Assembly: GCF_000750005.1 (NCBI RefSeq)
Contig: NZ_JPYA01000126.1
Location: 1 to 64,000 of the forward strand
Length of the DNA: 64,000 nt
Direction of reading: 5' to 3'
Source of the DNA: Geobacillus icigianus
GTDB taxonomy: Bacteria; Bacillota; Bacilli; Bacillales; Anoxybacillaceae
The notes under the pieces were generated by a model, which did no database searches, was not told the DNA's origin, and was given only the letters and a program-made list of their open reading frames with translations. Positions within the stretch are counted from its first letter, which is position 1. Each line of letters opens with the position of its first letter. This document shows positions 9,075 through 18,561 of the stretch, in pieces. Both the position numbers and the translations under genes were made by a program.

Positions 9075-10867
9075 TGTGGCTGTTTCGCAGTGTTGTCGGC
9101 AAACTGTGGTTCACGATTTTGCTGCTCGTCTCGTGCGTGCTGTTTATTTTAAGCATTTTGCTCATTAAATTTTTGGAAGACTATTATGTGCAGGAAGCGG
9201 AAAACGACCTCACCCGCCTGGCGACAAAAGTGGCCGAGGTGATGCACGATCACCGCGATGAAGAGCTCGCCCGCTCGATCGCTTGGACGCTGGTCGACAA
9301 TCGCACGAAAGCGATCATCGTCGCCGATGAGGCGCATTATTGGTATTCGCCCGGCGGGGCAGACTCCGATGATGTGCCGCTGTCGTTCATCCGCCGCGAT
9401 CGGGACTTGCGGCGGGTGCTGACAGACGGGAAAACGGTGAAAAAGCGTTTGTATATGCCAAAGTGGCAGCCAAAAGAAAAGCTGCCCCGTGATGTGATTA
9501 TAGTTGGCGTGCCGATGACGATGCCGGACGGCAGCCGCGGGGCCGTGTTTATTTATCAATCGCTCGAAGCGATCGCCGACGCGACAAAGCAGACAAAGGA
9601 ACTCATTTTCCTTGCCGCCTTTATCGCCATTATCATGACGACGTTTTTTGCCTTTTTCTTGTCGACGCGCATCACCGCTCCGCTTCGGAAAATGCGGCAA
9701 GCCGCGTTCGAAATGGCGCGCGGCCACTTCGATATGAAAGTGCCGATTTTAACGAATGACGAAATCGGCGGGCTGGCGATGGCGTTCAACCAAATGGGGC
9801 GGCGGCTGCAGTTTAACATTAACGCGCTCAATCAAGAAAAAGAGCAGCTCGCCAGCATTTTAAGCAGCATGGCCGATGGCGTCATTACGTTTAACCGCGA
9901 TGGGGAAATGTTGATTACGAATCCGCCGGCCGAGCGGTTTTTGCAGGCGTGGTATTTCGAGCAAGGGAACGGTGGGGAAGCGATGGCGCCGCTGCCGCCG
10001 CAAGTGAAAGAGCTGTTTGCCCGCGTCGTCCGCGAGGAGAAGGAGCAATCGATAGAAGTGACGCTGCAAGGGCGGACGTGGGTGATTTTAATGACGCCGC
10101 TGTACGGCAAAACGATGGTGCGCGGCGCGGTCGCCGTTTTGCGTGACATGACCGAAGAGCGGCGGCTTGACAAGCTGCGCAAAGACTTTATCGCCAACGT
10201 TTCGCACGAATTGCGCACGCCGATCGCTATGCTCCAAGGCTACAGCGAGGCGATCATCGACGATATCGCGGCGAGTGAAGAAGAGAAGAAAGAGATGGCG
10301 AAAGTTATTTACGACGAATCGTTGCGCATGGGCCGCCTTGTTAACGAGTTGCTTGACTTGGCGCGCATGGAAGCGGGCCATATCGAGCTAGAGTACGAAC
10401 AAGTCAAGCTCGTTCCTTACATCGAGCGGGTGATCCGCAAGTTTTACGGGCTGGCGAAAGAAAAGCAGATTGAGCTGACAGCCGAGTTTCGTGATCGGGA
10501 CATCGAAATCTCTCTCGATCCCGATCGGATCGAACAGGTGCTGACGAACTTGATCGACAACGCGATCCGCCACACGGAATCAGGCGGCACCGTTCGCCTC
10601 ATTGTCGAACCGAGCGGCGATGGCGTGACGATTCACGTTCAAGACTCCGGTTCCGGCATTCCGGAAGAAGACTTGCCGTTTGTGTTTGAGCGCTTTTACA
10701 AAGCGGACAAAGCGCGGACGCGCGGACGCGCGGGCACCGGACTCGGTTTGGCCATCGCCAAAAATATCGTCGAAGCGCATAAGGGGCTCATTACCGTCCG
10801 CAGCAAGCTGAACGAAGGAACGACGTTTTCTTTTTATTTGCCGAATCACGGGTCGAAACGGACGTAG
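9074..10867 (+). CDS. resE: Sensor histidine kinase ResE
   Basis: 597-residue membrane kinase partner of ResD. Order: transmembrane helix about residues 12-32, extracytoplasmic sensor, second helix about 176-200, HAMP, PAS, then HisKA with phospho-accepting His about 378 in [13 protein letters not shown], then HATPase with N box (NLIDNAIRH), G1 (DSGSGIPEE), F box ([10 protein letters not shown]) and G2 ([11 protein letters not shown]). The PAS domain is where B. subtilis ResE senses the oxygen/redox signal. It is co-transcribed with resD. Confidence 0.94.
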   Translation: MWLFRSVVGKLWFTILLLVSCVLFILSILLIKFLEDYYVQEAENDLTRLATKVAEVMHDHRDEELARSIAWTLVDNRTKAIIVADEAHYWYSPGGADSDDVPLSFIRRDRDLRRVLTDGKTVKKRLYMPKWQPKEKLPRDVIIVGVPMTMPDGSRGAVFIYQSLEAIADATKQTKELIFLAAFIAIIMTTFFAFFLSTRITAPLRKMRQAAFEMARGHFDMKVPILTNDEIGGLAMAFNQMGRRLQFNINALNQEKEQLASILSSMADGVITFNRDGEMLITNPPAERFLQAWYFEQGNGGEAMAPLPPQVKELFARVVREEKEQSIEVTLQGRTWVILMTPLYGKTMVRGAVAVLRDMTEERRLDKLRKDFIANVSHELRTPIAMLQGYSEAIIDDIAASEEEKKEMAKVIYDESLRMGRLVNELLDLARMEAGHIELEYEQVKLVPYIERVIRKFYGLAKEKQIELTAEFRDRDIEISLDPDRIEQVLTNLIDNAIRHTESGGTVRLIVEPSGDGVTIHVQDSGSGIPEEDLPFVFERFYKADKARTRGRAGTGLGLAIAKNIVEAHKGLITVRSKLNEGTTFSFYLPNHGSKRT

Positions 10868-10883
10868 GGCCGTTGGAACGAAA

Positions 10884-11005
10884 GGGGCTGACCGAAAAGG
10901 CGGTCTCCCCTCAAGAAAGACACAACATAATAGTGTGTCAAGGAAGCGGATGGCGCTTATTATATAGCGATGAAAGAGGGTGTCCCAGTCCGTTTGGGAC
11001 ACTCC
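10884..11005 (+). repeat. Intergenic three-hairpin repeat, copy 2
   Basis: Begins GGGGCTGACCGAAAAGGCG, closing with GGTCTCCCC to make hairpin 1. A middle hairpin has arms GACAC/GTGTC. The last hairpin is GTGTCCCA...TGGGACAC. Hairpin 3 may also terminate resE. It matches the 50331 copy closely in the first 40 bases. Confidence 0.75.
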
Positions 11006-11045
11006 TTGCCTTCGTTCGCGCTACAGCGAACGGTGGATTCATTTT

Positions 11046-11081
11046 AATGGTATAGACAACTAGAATATATAATGTTATAAT
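11046..11081 (+). promoter_or_regulatory. nag operon promoter with NagR/YvoA-type operator
   Basis: AATGGTATAGACAACT at 11046-11061 resembles the B. subtilis NagR (YvoA) operator as I remember it. It covers a TAGACA -35 (11053-11058) placed exactly 17 bases before a TATAAT -10 (11076-11081). A repressor bound here would block the polymerase. The cognate regulator gene nagR is third in the operon, so autoregulation is likely. Confidence 0.72.
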
Positions 11082-11106
11082 AATAGACAGAAAGTGGGGA
11101 AGTGCG

Positions 11107-12327
11107 ATGAAGCGGTGGATATTGAAAAATGCCGCGGTGTATGCAGAAACAGGAACCATTGAACAAGGGTATGTGCTGATCGAAGGGGAAAAAGTGGCCG
11201 CGATCGGGCCAATGTCGTCATGCCCAACTGATGCAGGGGCGGAAGTGATCGAGCTTTCTCCGCGGTTTTCCGTCGTGCCGGGATTCATCGACATCCATAT
11301 TCATGGGGCAGCTGGGGCGGATGTCATGGATGCGACCCTAAAGGCGCTTCGCGCGATGGCCGAGGCGCTGCCGGCGGAAGGGACGACGAGTTTTTTGGCG
11401 ACGACGATGACGGCGCCAAGCGAACAAATCGAAGCCGCGCTTCGCAACGTCGCTCGCTATATGGCGGAGGCGAACCGGCCGGGAGCCGCCGAAGTGCTCG
11501 GTGTTCATCTGGAAGGGCCGTTTTTGTCGCCGAAGCGCACCGGGGCGCAGCACCCGCGCCACCTCGTCGACCCCAATGTCTCGCTGTTTCAGCGCTGGCA
11601 AGAGGCGGCCGGCGGCCACATCCGCCTTGTCACCCTTGCCCCGGAGCGCGAGGGGGGGCTTGAGTTGGCCGCTTATTTAAAGCAAACGGGGGTCATCGCT
11701 TCGATCGGCCATTCCGATGCCGTTTACGACAAAGTGAAAGCGGCGATTCAAGCAGGAGTGACGCACGCCACCCATTTGTTTAACGGGATGCGCGGCATCC
11801 ATCACCGCGAACCGGGGGTTGCCGGTGCTGTGCTGATGTTTGAAGAAGTGATGTGCGAACTGATCGCCGATGGGCTGCATGTCGCGCCGCCGATGGTCCG
11901 CTTTGCGTATCGGAATAAAGGAAGCGATGGGCTCATCTTAATCACCGATGCCATGCGGGCCAAATGTCTAGGTGATGGGCGGTATGAACTTGGCGGCCAA
12001 GAGGTGACCGTCCGCGGTCAAGAGGCGCGGCTTGCCGACGGTACGCTGGCGGGAAGTGTACTCAAGCTTGCCGACGCCATCCGCCGTGTGCTTGATTACA
12101 CCGGCTGCACGATTGAAGAGGTGATCCGCATGGCGAGCTGGAATCCGGCAAAACAGCTTGACATCCTTGATCGAAAGGGCAGCTTGCGACCCGGCAAAGA
12201 CGCCGATGTCGTCGTGTTGAATGAACGATATGAGGTCATGATGACGTTTTGCCGCGGCGCTCTTGCTTATCGCCAGCGGGGTGAAAGGGGGAAGAGCGAT
12301 GGCGTTGCAGCTTTTGGAAACCGCTGA
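11107..12327 (+). CDS. nagA: N-acetylglucosamine-6-phosphate deacetylase
   Basis: 406-residue amidohydrolase that removes acetate from GlcNAc-6-P to give glucosamine-6-P. Metal and substrate residues appear in GFIDIHIHGAAG, VHLEGPF, SIGHSDA and THLFNGM, with the catalytic Asp in LITDAMRAK. GTGGGGA precedes the ATG. The 3' end overlaps nagB by 29 bases. It is the first gene of the nagA-nagB-nagR-nagE operon. Confidence 0.95.
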   Translation: MKRWILKNAAVYAETGTIEQGYVLIEGEKVAAIGPMSSCPTDAGAEVIELSPRFSVVPGFIDIHIHGAAGADVMDATLKALRAMAEALPAEGTTSFLATTMTAPSEQIEAALRNVARYMAEANRPGAAEVLGVHLEGPFLSPKRTGAQHPRHLVDPNVSLFQRWQEAAGGHIRLVTLAPEREGGLELAAYLKQTGVIASIGHSDAVYDKVKAAIQAGVTHATHLFNGMRGIHHREPGVAGAVLMFEEVMCELIADGLHVAPPMVRFAYRNKGSDGLILITDAMRAKCLGDGRYELGGQEVTVRGQEARLADGTLAGSVLKLADAIRRVLDYTGCTIEEVIRMASWNPAKQLDILDRKGSLRPGKDADVVVLNERYEVMMTFCRGALAYRQRGERGKSDGVAAFGNR

Positions 12328-13060
12328 CTATACCGAGATGAGCCGCCGGGCAGCGGACATCATCATCAAACAAGTCAAGGAAAAGCCGAATGCCGTTCTC
12401 GGCTTGGCGACCGGCTCGACCGTGCTCGGTGTGTACCGCCAATTGGCCGCCGATCATCGGCAACATGGGACATCGTATCGGCTCGTGCGCACGGTCAATT
12501 TGGATGAGTATGTCGGGCTCGGTCCGGATCATCCGAACAGCTATCGCTATTATATGAATCAGCATTTGTTTGCCCACTTGGACATCCCGCTTCACGAGAC
12601 GCATGTGCCGGATGGCTTGGCTGCTGATCTTGACGAAGAATGCCGCCGCTACGAGCGGCTCATCGATGAATTGGGCGGCATCGATTTGCAGCTCTTAGGC
12701 ATCGGCCGCAACGGCCATATCGGCTTTAACGAGCCGGGAACGCCGTTTTCATCGCCGACTCATGTCGTCAAGCTCGCCCCGTTGACGCGCGAAGCGAACG
12801 CCCGCTTTTTCCCGTCGTTGGATGATGTGCCGCGCTATGCCATAACGATGGGAATTGCGACCATTTTGCGGAGCCGCCGCATCGTGCTGTTGGCGTCAGG
12901 GGAGGAAAAAGCGGAAGCCATTGCCCGGCTTCTCGAAGGCGTTGTCACACCGGATTGGCCGGCTTCGGCGCTTCACCTTCATCCGGACGTGACGATCATC
13001 GCCGACTGCGCGGCGCTCTCGCTCATCCCAAAGGAAAAGCGGAAAGGGGATGCGCCATGA
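12299..13060 (+). CDS. nagB: Glucosamine-6-phosphate deaminase
   Basis: 253-residue isomerase/deaminase that turns glucosamine-6-P into fructose-6-P and ammonia. Diagnostic stretches: LGLATGSTVLGVY (phosphate loop), NLDEYVGL (catalytic Asp), and GIGRNGHIGFNEPGTPF with the catalytic His. The ATG at 12299 is preceded by GAAAGGGGG and lies inside the nagA 3' end. The stop overlaps the nagR start (ATGA). Confidence 0.95.
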   Translation: MALQLLETADYTEMSRRAADIIIKQVKEKPNAVLGLATGSTVLGVYRQLAADHRQHGTSYRLVRTVNLDEYVGLGPDHPNSYRYYMNQHLFAHLDIPLHETHVPDGLAADLDEECRRYERLIDELGGIDLQLLGIGRNGHIGFNEPGTPFSSPTHVVKLAPLTREANARFFPSLDDVPRYAITMGIATILRSRRIVLLASGEEKAEAIARLLEGVVTPDWPASALHLHPDVTIIADCAALSLIPKEKRKGDAP

Positions 13061-13788
13061 TCGATAAACAGTCGCCGATTCCGATTTACTATCAGCTCGA
13101 GCAATATATAAAAGAAAAAATCGAAAAAGGAGAGTGGCGGCCGGGCGAGATGATCCCGTCGGAGCGGGAGTGGGCAGAAACGTATGACATCAGCCGGATG
13201 ACCGTTCGGCAGGCGGTCAACAATTTAGTGAACGATGGCTATCTCGTCCGCCGGCGCGGGAAAGGAACGTTTGTCGCCGCCAAAAAAATCGAGCAGCCGC
13301 TGAAAGGGCTGACGAGCTTTTCCGAAGATATGCGGGCGCGCGGCATGGAGCCCGGCACGATCGTCCTCCGCTTTGAGACCGTTCCCGCTTCCGAGAAGCT
13401 GGCTGAAGGACTTGGCGTCACAAAAGGCGATGACCTTTATGAAGTCCGCCGCCTCCGGTTGGCCGATGGCTTGCCGATGGCGCTGGAGACGCTCTACATT
13501 CCCGTCCATCTTGTTCCCGGGCTGACGCGTGATGTTGTAAGCGGTTCCGTCTATGAATTTATCGAAAAGGAAACAGGATTGATCATCGGTTCTGCTGTTC
13601 AAACATTGGAAGCGTCCGTCGCCCGCAAGCTGGAGGCTGAGCATTTGCAAGTGAAAGAAGGGGCGCCGGTGCTGCTGCTTGAGCGCCGCACCTGCCTTGA
13701 TGACGGCCGGCCGTTCGAAGTCGTCAAATCGGTGTACCGCGGCGACCGGTACAAATTTATGATTGAAATGGAAAGGGGAGGAGTATGA
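13057..13788 (+). CDS. nagR: GntR/HutC-family repressor NagR (YvoA)
   Basis: 243 residues, the same length as B. subtilis NagR. An N-terminal winged helix (SPIPIYYQLEQYIKEKIEKG; SEREWAETYDISRMTVRQA; RRRGKGTFV) is followed by a UTRA effector domain that binds GlcN-6-P or GlcNAc-6-P. The ATG at 13057 overlaps the nagB stop; the frame stays open to 12955, but that part reads as nagB out of frame. The predicted target is the operator at 11046. Confidence 0.93.
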   Translation: MIDKQSPIPIYYQLEQYIKEKIEKGEWRPGEMIPSEREWAETYDISRMTVRQAVNNLVNDGYLVRRRGKGTFVAAKKIEQPLKGLTSFSEDMRARGMEPGTIVLRFETVPASEKLAEGLGVTKGDDLYEVRRLRLADGLPMALETLYIPVHLVPGLTRDVVSGSVYEFIEKETGLIIGSAVQTLEASVARKLEAEHLQVKEGAPVLLLERRTCLDDGRPFEVVKSVYRGDRYKFMIEMERGGV

Positions 13789-15152
13789 ATGTTAGGCTTT
13801 TTGCAGCGGCTTGGAAAAGCGTTAATGCTGCCGATTGCCGTTTTGCCGGCGGCTGGATTGTTGCTTCGACTCGGCAAGCCGGATTTATTAGATATTCCAT
13901 TTATCGCTGCTGCAGGTGATGCGGTGTTTTCCAACTTGGCGTTGATTTTCGCCATCGGCGTGGCGATCGGTTTTGCCAAAGACGGCAACGGCGCCGCCGC
14001 TCTGGCCGGCGCGATCGGCTGCTTTGTGCTAACGAAGGGCGCTGCCGCGATTGATAAAGACATCAATATGTCTGTATTAGGTGGCATCATCTCCGGGGTG
14101 ATCGCCGGACTTTTATACAACCGCTATCATGATATCAAGCTGCCCGACTGGCTCGGCTTTTTCGGCGGCCGGCGGTTTGTGCCGATCGTGACATCGCTTG
14201 TCTCGTGTTTGCTCTTGTTTTCGGCTACATTTGGCCGCCGATTCAAGACGGCATCAACGCGGTTGGCCATTGGATCGTTGGCGCTGGGGCTGTTGGCGTC
14301 GGCATTTTCGGGTTCTTAAACCGGCTGCTGATTCCGGTCGGATTGCACCATGTGTTAAACAGTTTTGTCTGGTTTGTCTTTGGCGAATATAACGGCAAAA
14401 CCGGCGATTTAAGCCGCTTTTTCGCCGGTGACCCGGATGCGGGCATTTTTATGGCCGGCTTCTTCCCGGTGATGATGTTCGGTCTCCCGGCGGCAGCGCT
14501 GGCGATGATCGCCGCGGCGAAAAAAGAGCGGCGCAAAGCGGTCGCGGGCGCGCTCCTTGGCGTGGCGTTAACATCGTTTTTAACTGGGATTACGGAACCG
14601 ATCGAATTTTTGTTTATGTTTTTATCGCCGCTCTTGTACGTCGTTCATGCCGTGTTGACCGGCTTGTCGCTCGCAGTGGCGACGGCGCTTGACATCCACC
14701 ACGGGTTTACGTTCTCGGCTGGGGCGATTGACTTTTTCTTAAACTACGGCATTGCGAAAAAACCGTATTTGTTGATTGTTCAAGGACTCATCTATGCCGT
14801 GATCTATTTCGTTGTCTTCTATTTCTTGATTACGAAGCTGGATTTAAAAACGCCGGGGCGTGAAGACGACGTAGAAGGCGAGTTTACCGACAGCGAAGCG
14901 GCGCAGTCGGGCGTCAAATACGAGGACCTTGCTGCAAACTATATCGAAGCGTTGGGAGGAAAGGATAATCTCGCACAAATTGACAATTGTGTCACACGCT
15001 TGCGCCTAAAAGTGAAAGACATGTCAAAAGTCAACGAAGCAGAATTGAAACGTTTGGGAGCGAAAGGTGTGCTTCGCCTCAACCAAACGGACTTGCAAGT
15101 GATTGTTGGCACGGATGTTGAATTTTTAGCCAATGCGATGAGAAAACGGTAA
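13789..15152 (+). pseudogene. nagE: GlcNAc-specific PTS permease EIICB, broken by a frameshift
   Basis: Two adjacent frames give one permease. The N-terminal part (13789 to about 14203) reads MLGFLQRLGKALMLPIAVLP through FFGGRRFVPIVTSLVS; it then continues one frame over from about 14205 as VFALVFGYIWPPIQDGIN. Loss of one base near 14204 explains both. Joined, the ~454-residue protein is EIIC (membrane GlcNAc channel) plus EIIB, with the phospho-Cys in DNCVTRLRL. No EIIA domain is attached, unlike E. coli NagE. No homopolymer lies at the break, so a real mutation is as plausible as a sequencing error. As written the product would end at 14319. Confidence 0.85.
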
Positions 15153-15315
15153 AAAGCGAAATGGTTGGGCCGTTCAATGGTTGGCAAACATGAAACTTTT
15201 TTTTGCCCTCCACGTATGACTATAGAGGATGCGGTGCTCTGCCAAAACAACGTGCGTTGCTGCTCGTTGCGGAGCGGCGCGAGCCAATGAAAAATGGAAG
15301 GGGTCGGGGCGAGAA

Positions 15316-15936
15316 ATGAGCATGTTTGGAAAAGTCGCGGCCGATGTGCTTGGATTGAGCGACATCGGTTCGGTCATTCAGCCGAAAGACTACGACAAAG
15401 TCGATGCCGATGATTATGTGATGCACGAGGATGGAGAAAAAATCTACTTCCTTATTAAATCGAAATCCGATGAGTATTGCTTCACCAACCGTGCGCTCAT
15501 TCATCTGGACGGCACGAGCGCAACAAGCAAAAAACGGACGCTGCGCCGCTACGATTACTACAAGCATCCGATTTCCGACGTGTCGCTCGAGACGGCCGGA
15601 ACAGTCGATTTGGACGCGGAAATCAAATTCAAAATCGGGTCGCACGCCTACTCGATTGATGTGCATAAAAAACATATCGAGGAACTGAAAGATTTGTATA
15701 AATCGCTGCTTGCGATCGCCGACATTTGCCGCGAAAATGAAATGAAGCTCGACTATGCCGAGCGGAGCCTCGAGCTGGCGACCAAGGTGTTTGCCAATAT
15801 GCGCGGCGACGGCGCCAATGTGTCGGCTGATTTTCAGGCCGTGAATGAATACGCGTTTCGATGGCTGACGGAAGCGAAAAAGAACTATACGGTGAAAGAT
15901 TTCGGCTTTGTGTTTGAAAAATACATCGAGCAGTGA
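15316..15936 (+). CDS. YvbH-like protein with bacterial PH domain
   Basis: 206-residue soluble protein. The N-terminal ~115 residues look like a bacterial pleckstrin-homology domain (IYFLIKSKSDEYCFTNRALI, KHPISDVSLETAG). The C-terminal helical part (ENEMKLDYAERSLELATKVF) resembles the YvbH oligomerisation region. The ATG at 15316 follows GGAAGGGG. It stands alone between the nag and cobalamin operons with its own terminator. Function is unknown; the PH domain suggests a membrane or protein scaffold role. Family assignment is from memory. Confidence 0.75.
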   Translation: MSMFGKVAADVLGLSDIGSVIQPKDYDKVDADDYVMHEDGEKIYFLIKSKSDEYCFTNRALIHLDGTSATSKKRTLRRYDYYKHPISDVSLETAGTVDLDAEIKFKIGSHAYSIDVHKKHIEELKDLYKSLLAIADICRENEMKLDYAERSLELATKVFANMRGDGANVSADFQAVNEYAFRWLTEAKKNYTVKDFGFVFEKYIEQ

Positions 15937-15955
15937 GGAGATGAAACTTGCATTC

Positions 15956-15996
15956 GGGAAAGACGCCGGGCCAGAGGGGCGTCTTTCCTGTTTTTC
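15956..15996 (+). terminator. Terminator after the PH-domain gene
   Basis: Eleven-base stem GGAAAGACGCC/GGCGTCTTTCC with a ten-base loop and TGTTTTT tail. Confidence 0.9.
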
Positions 15997-16188
15997 AAAG
16001 GAACGCGTCGTTGCCAAACGGTGAAGGGGAGAAAGTGGAGGTAGGCAACGTGGCGGCATTGGACATCGCGGCGTTCGATGCAACGGTGCCTGCGGCGTTC
16101 CGTACAAAACACGGACACTGGAGCCGAGCTGCCTGACCGCAAAAATGGATCGATGACCGCCGGCCGCCAGCCTGCTGTAAATTCATAG
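15997..16188. other. Non-coding gap before the cobalamin promoter
   Basis: No credible gene. Short open frames cross it on both strands but lack ribosome sites and family resemblance. Confidence 0.5.
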
Positions 16189-16217
16189 TTGTCAAATGCC
16201 AAGCCTTGCTTTAATAT
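16189..16217 (+). promoter_or_regulatory. SigA-type promoter of the cobalamin operon
   Basis: TTGTCA (16189-16194), a 17-base spacer, and TAATAT (16212-16217). Transcription would start about 20 bases before the riboswitch P1 stem. Confidence 0.65.
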
Positions 16218-16248
16218 AAAAATGTCCATATCCGATAACTCAATCAAC

Positions 16249-16434
16249 TCGCAGCAAGGTGCCGAAAAGGCTTAATAGGGAATCCGGTGGGAATCCGGAG
16301 CTGTCCCCGCAACTGTCAATGCGGACGAAATGAAATCGCCACTGTACGGACGGATGGCTTGTGCTGTTTTCCGTACGGGAAGGCTTCAGAGTAGGATGAC
16401 GCATGAGCCAGTAGACCTGCCTTGCTTGCTGCGG
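16249..16434 (+). ncRNA. Cobalamin (AdoCbl) riboswitch aptamer
   Basis: The B12 box reads AGCCAGTAGACCTGCC at 16406-16421. Further 5' are GGTGCCGAAAAGGCTTAATAGG, GGGAATCCGG and CTGTCCCCGCAACTGT, typical of this class. P1 forms between GCAGCAAG (16251-16258) and CTTGCTGC (16425-16432). It senses adenosylcobalamin and controls the downstream import/salvage operon. Confidence 0.95.
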
Positions 16435-16459
16435 TTTCCGAATCTTCGGGGGGTGAGAC

Positions 16460-16548
16460 GCGGAAACAGTCGCATAGGGCATAGTTGTGCCCATTGGTGG
16501 TCTGTTTCCCGCTCATTCCCCGACCGGACGGAATGGGCGTTTTTTTAT
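16460..16548 (+). promoter_or_regulatory. Riboswitch expression platform: antiterminator/terminator pair
   Basis: Terminator: CGCTCATTCC (16510-16519) pairs with GGAATGGGCG (16530-16539), then a T run. Antiterminator: GCGGAAACAG (16460-16469) can pair with CTGTTTCCCGC (16502-16512), which uses the start of the terminator's left arm. The two cannot form together, so ligand binding would favour termination before btuF. Confidence 0.75.
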
Positions 16549-16580
16549 TGTCCATACATCATTGAAGGGGGGACGTACGG

Positions 16581-17540
16581 ATGAAGCGTTGGAAATGGTC
16601 TGCGGCGCTCGCTGCTCTCCTCCTTTTGGCCGCTATGCTTGTTGGTTGCAGCAGCGGAGCGGGCAGCAGCGCCCAGCCGACAAAAAAAGAGGAGCCGAAA
16701 GCGGAACAATCGGCGTTTCCGGTGACGGTGAAAGACGGCTTGGGGGAAGAGGTCACCATCAAAGCGGAACCGAAAACGATCGTTTCGCTCATCCCGAGCA
16801 ATACGGAAATCGCCTACGCGTTAGGGCTCGGTGAAAAAATCGTTGGCGTCAGCGATTTTGACAATTACCCTGAAGACGTCAAGACGAAAACGAAAATCGG
16901 CGGCATGGAGTTTAACGTTGAGAAAATTCTTTCGTTGAAGCCGGATCTCGTCTTAGCTCATGCGTCAAGCGCCCATAACTCGCGCGATGGCTTGCAGCAA
17001 TTGAAAGACGCCGGCATCACTGTGCTTGTCGTCAATGATGCGAAATCATTTGCGGATGTGTACGCCTCGATCGAGCTCATCGGCAAAGCGACAGGAACGG
17101 TGGACAAAGCGAAGCAAGTGATTGAAGGGATGAAAGAAAAGCTTTCGCAAATCGAAGAAAAAGCGAAACAAATTCCGGCGGACAAGCGGGCGAATGTGTG
17201 GGTGGAAGTGTCGCCGCCGCCGCAGCTGTATACGGCCGGCAAAGGAACGTTTATGGATGAGATGCTGCAAGTGATCGCGGCCAAAAACGTCGCCGGCGAT
17301 TTGGAAGGCTGGCCGATGGTGACCGAGGAAAAAGCGGTGGCCTATAAGCCAGATGTGATCATCACGACATACGGCGGGGCGAAACAAGTGCTCGAGCGCG
17401 CGGCTTGGAAAGATGTGCCGGCGGTGAAAAACAAGCGGGTGTATGATGTCAACACCGATTTGGTCAGCCGGCCGGGTCCGCGCCTCGCCGAAGGGGTCGA
17501 GGAACTTGCCAAAGCCATTTACCCGGAAGTGTTTCAGTAA
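16581..17540 (+). CDS. btuF: Cobalamin ABC transporter substrate-binding lipoprotein BtuF
   Basis: 319-residue lipoprotein: a signal peptide with lipobox LVGC (Cys about residue 23), a Ser/Lys-rich linker, then a type III periplasmic-binding domain (KTIVSLIPSNTEIAYALGLG; VVGVSDF-like region; DVIITTYGG). It captures corrinoids outside the membrane for BtuCD. AAGGGGGG lies ahead of the ATG. Corrinoid specificity is inferred from the riboswitch and neighbours. Confidence 0.92.
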   Translation: MKRWKWSAALAALLLLAAMLVGCSSGAGSSAQPTKKEEPKAEQSAFPVTVKDGLGEEVTIKAEPKTIVSLIPSNTEIAYALGLGEKIVGVSDFDNYPEDVKTKTKIGGMEFNVEKILSLKPDLVLAHASSAHNSRDGLQQLKDAGITVLVVNDAKSFADVYASIELIGKATGTVDKAKQVIEGMKEKLSQIEEKAKQIPADKRANVWVEVSPPPQLYTAGKGTFMDEMLQVIAAKNVAGDLEGWPMVTEEKAVAYKPDVIITTYGGAKQVLERAAWKDVPAVKNKRVYDVNTDLVSRPGPRLAEGVEELAKAIYPEVFQ

Positions 17541-17547
17541 ACTACCG

Positions 17548-18561
17548 ATGTATATCATGGCCGTTACGGCGGCTGTATTTTCGCTGCTCGCAGGGGTATC
17601 GACAGGGTCGCTGTCGATTCCCTTTTCTTCTATTATCGAGATTCTCGCGTCGCAATGGCTCGGAATGCCGCTCTCGTCGGACGTTCCTTCCGACTGGGTG
17701 CCGATTGTGATGGCGATCCGCCTGCCGCGCGTCGTGCTCGCCTTTTTGGTTGGCGCTTCGTTGGCGCTGGCTGGGGCGGCGTTTCAGGGGCTTTTGAAAA
17801 ACGCGCTCGCCGACCCGTACACGCTCGGTGTTTCATCCGGCGCGTCAGTCGGCGCGGTGCTCGTGATCTTCCTTGGCTGGCAATGGCCGTTGTTCGGCAC
17901 GTTTACACTGCCGATCGTCAGCATCTTATGCGGCATGGCGACGCTTGCGGCCGTCTTGGCGTTCACCCGCGCCGTCGATCGGCGGATGGCGGTGGAGACG
18001 ATCATTTTAGCCGGCATTATTTTCGGGGCCTTTTTTAGCGCCTTCATTTCGCTCATGATCGCTTTGACCGGCGACGAATTGCGGCAAATCATCTCTTGGC
18101 TGATGGGAAGCGTGGCGATGCGCGGATGGAAATACAGTGGATTGCTGTTTCCGTTTTTCCTCATCGGTGCCGTGGTGTTGATCGCCAACGGCCGCGAGTT
18201 GAACGCGTTCGCGTTCGGCGAAGCGGTGGCGCTTCATGTCGGCGTTGACGTTGCGCGCCGGAAAATCGTTATTTTGACGGCGGCCGCCTTTCTCACCGGA
18301 GCGGCGGTGTCGGTGTCGGGGACGATCGGCTTTGTCGGGCTTGTCGTTCCCCACATCGTGCGGCTTTTATGCGGGCCGGACTACCGGGTGCTTTTGCCGC
18401 TATCGCTCTTGTACGGCGGGGCGTTTCTTGTGTTCGCCGATCTGGCGGCGCGGACGATCATCGAGCCGCGCGAACTGCCGATTGGCGTCATCACTTCGCT
18501 CGTCGGCGCTCCGTTGTTTGCCGTTTTGTTTTTCCGAAAAACGAAGCGAAAGTTGGGATGA
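17548..18561 (+). CDS. btuC: Cobalamin ABC transporter permease BtuC
   Basis: 337-residue FecCD-family permease with about ten membrane segments. Family landmarks are RLPRVVLAFLVGASLALAG, GVSSGASVGAV, and GTIGFVGLVVPHIVRLL near the C-terminus. ATG 17548 and ATG 17557 are both possible; neither has a strong ribosome site, so translation may depend on btuF eight bases upstream. The stop overlaps the btuD start. Confidence 0.92.
   Translation: MYIMAVTAAVFSLLAGVSTGSLSIPFSSIIEILASQWLGMPLSSDVPSDWVPIVMAIRLPRVVLAFLVGASLALAGAAFQGLLKNALADPYTLGVSSGASVGAVLVIFLGWQWPLFGTFTLPIVSILCGMATLAAVLAFTRAVDRRMAVETIILAGIIFGAFFSAFISLMIALTGDELRQIISWLMGSVAMRGWKYSGLLFPFFLIGAVVLIANGRELNAFAFGEAVALHVGVDVARRKIVILTAAAFLTGAAVSVSGTIGFVGLVVPHIVRLLCGPDYRVLLPLSLLYGGAFLVFADLAARTIIEPRELPIGVITSLVGAPLFAVLFFRKTKRKLG

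Noticed and set aside
15937-16136. 62-aa ORF between the PH-domain gene and the riboswitch
   Set aside because: Starts inside a terminator hairpin and lacks a ribosome site.
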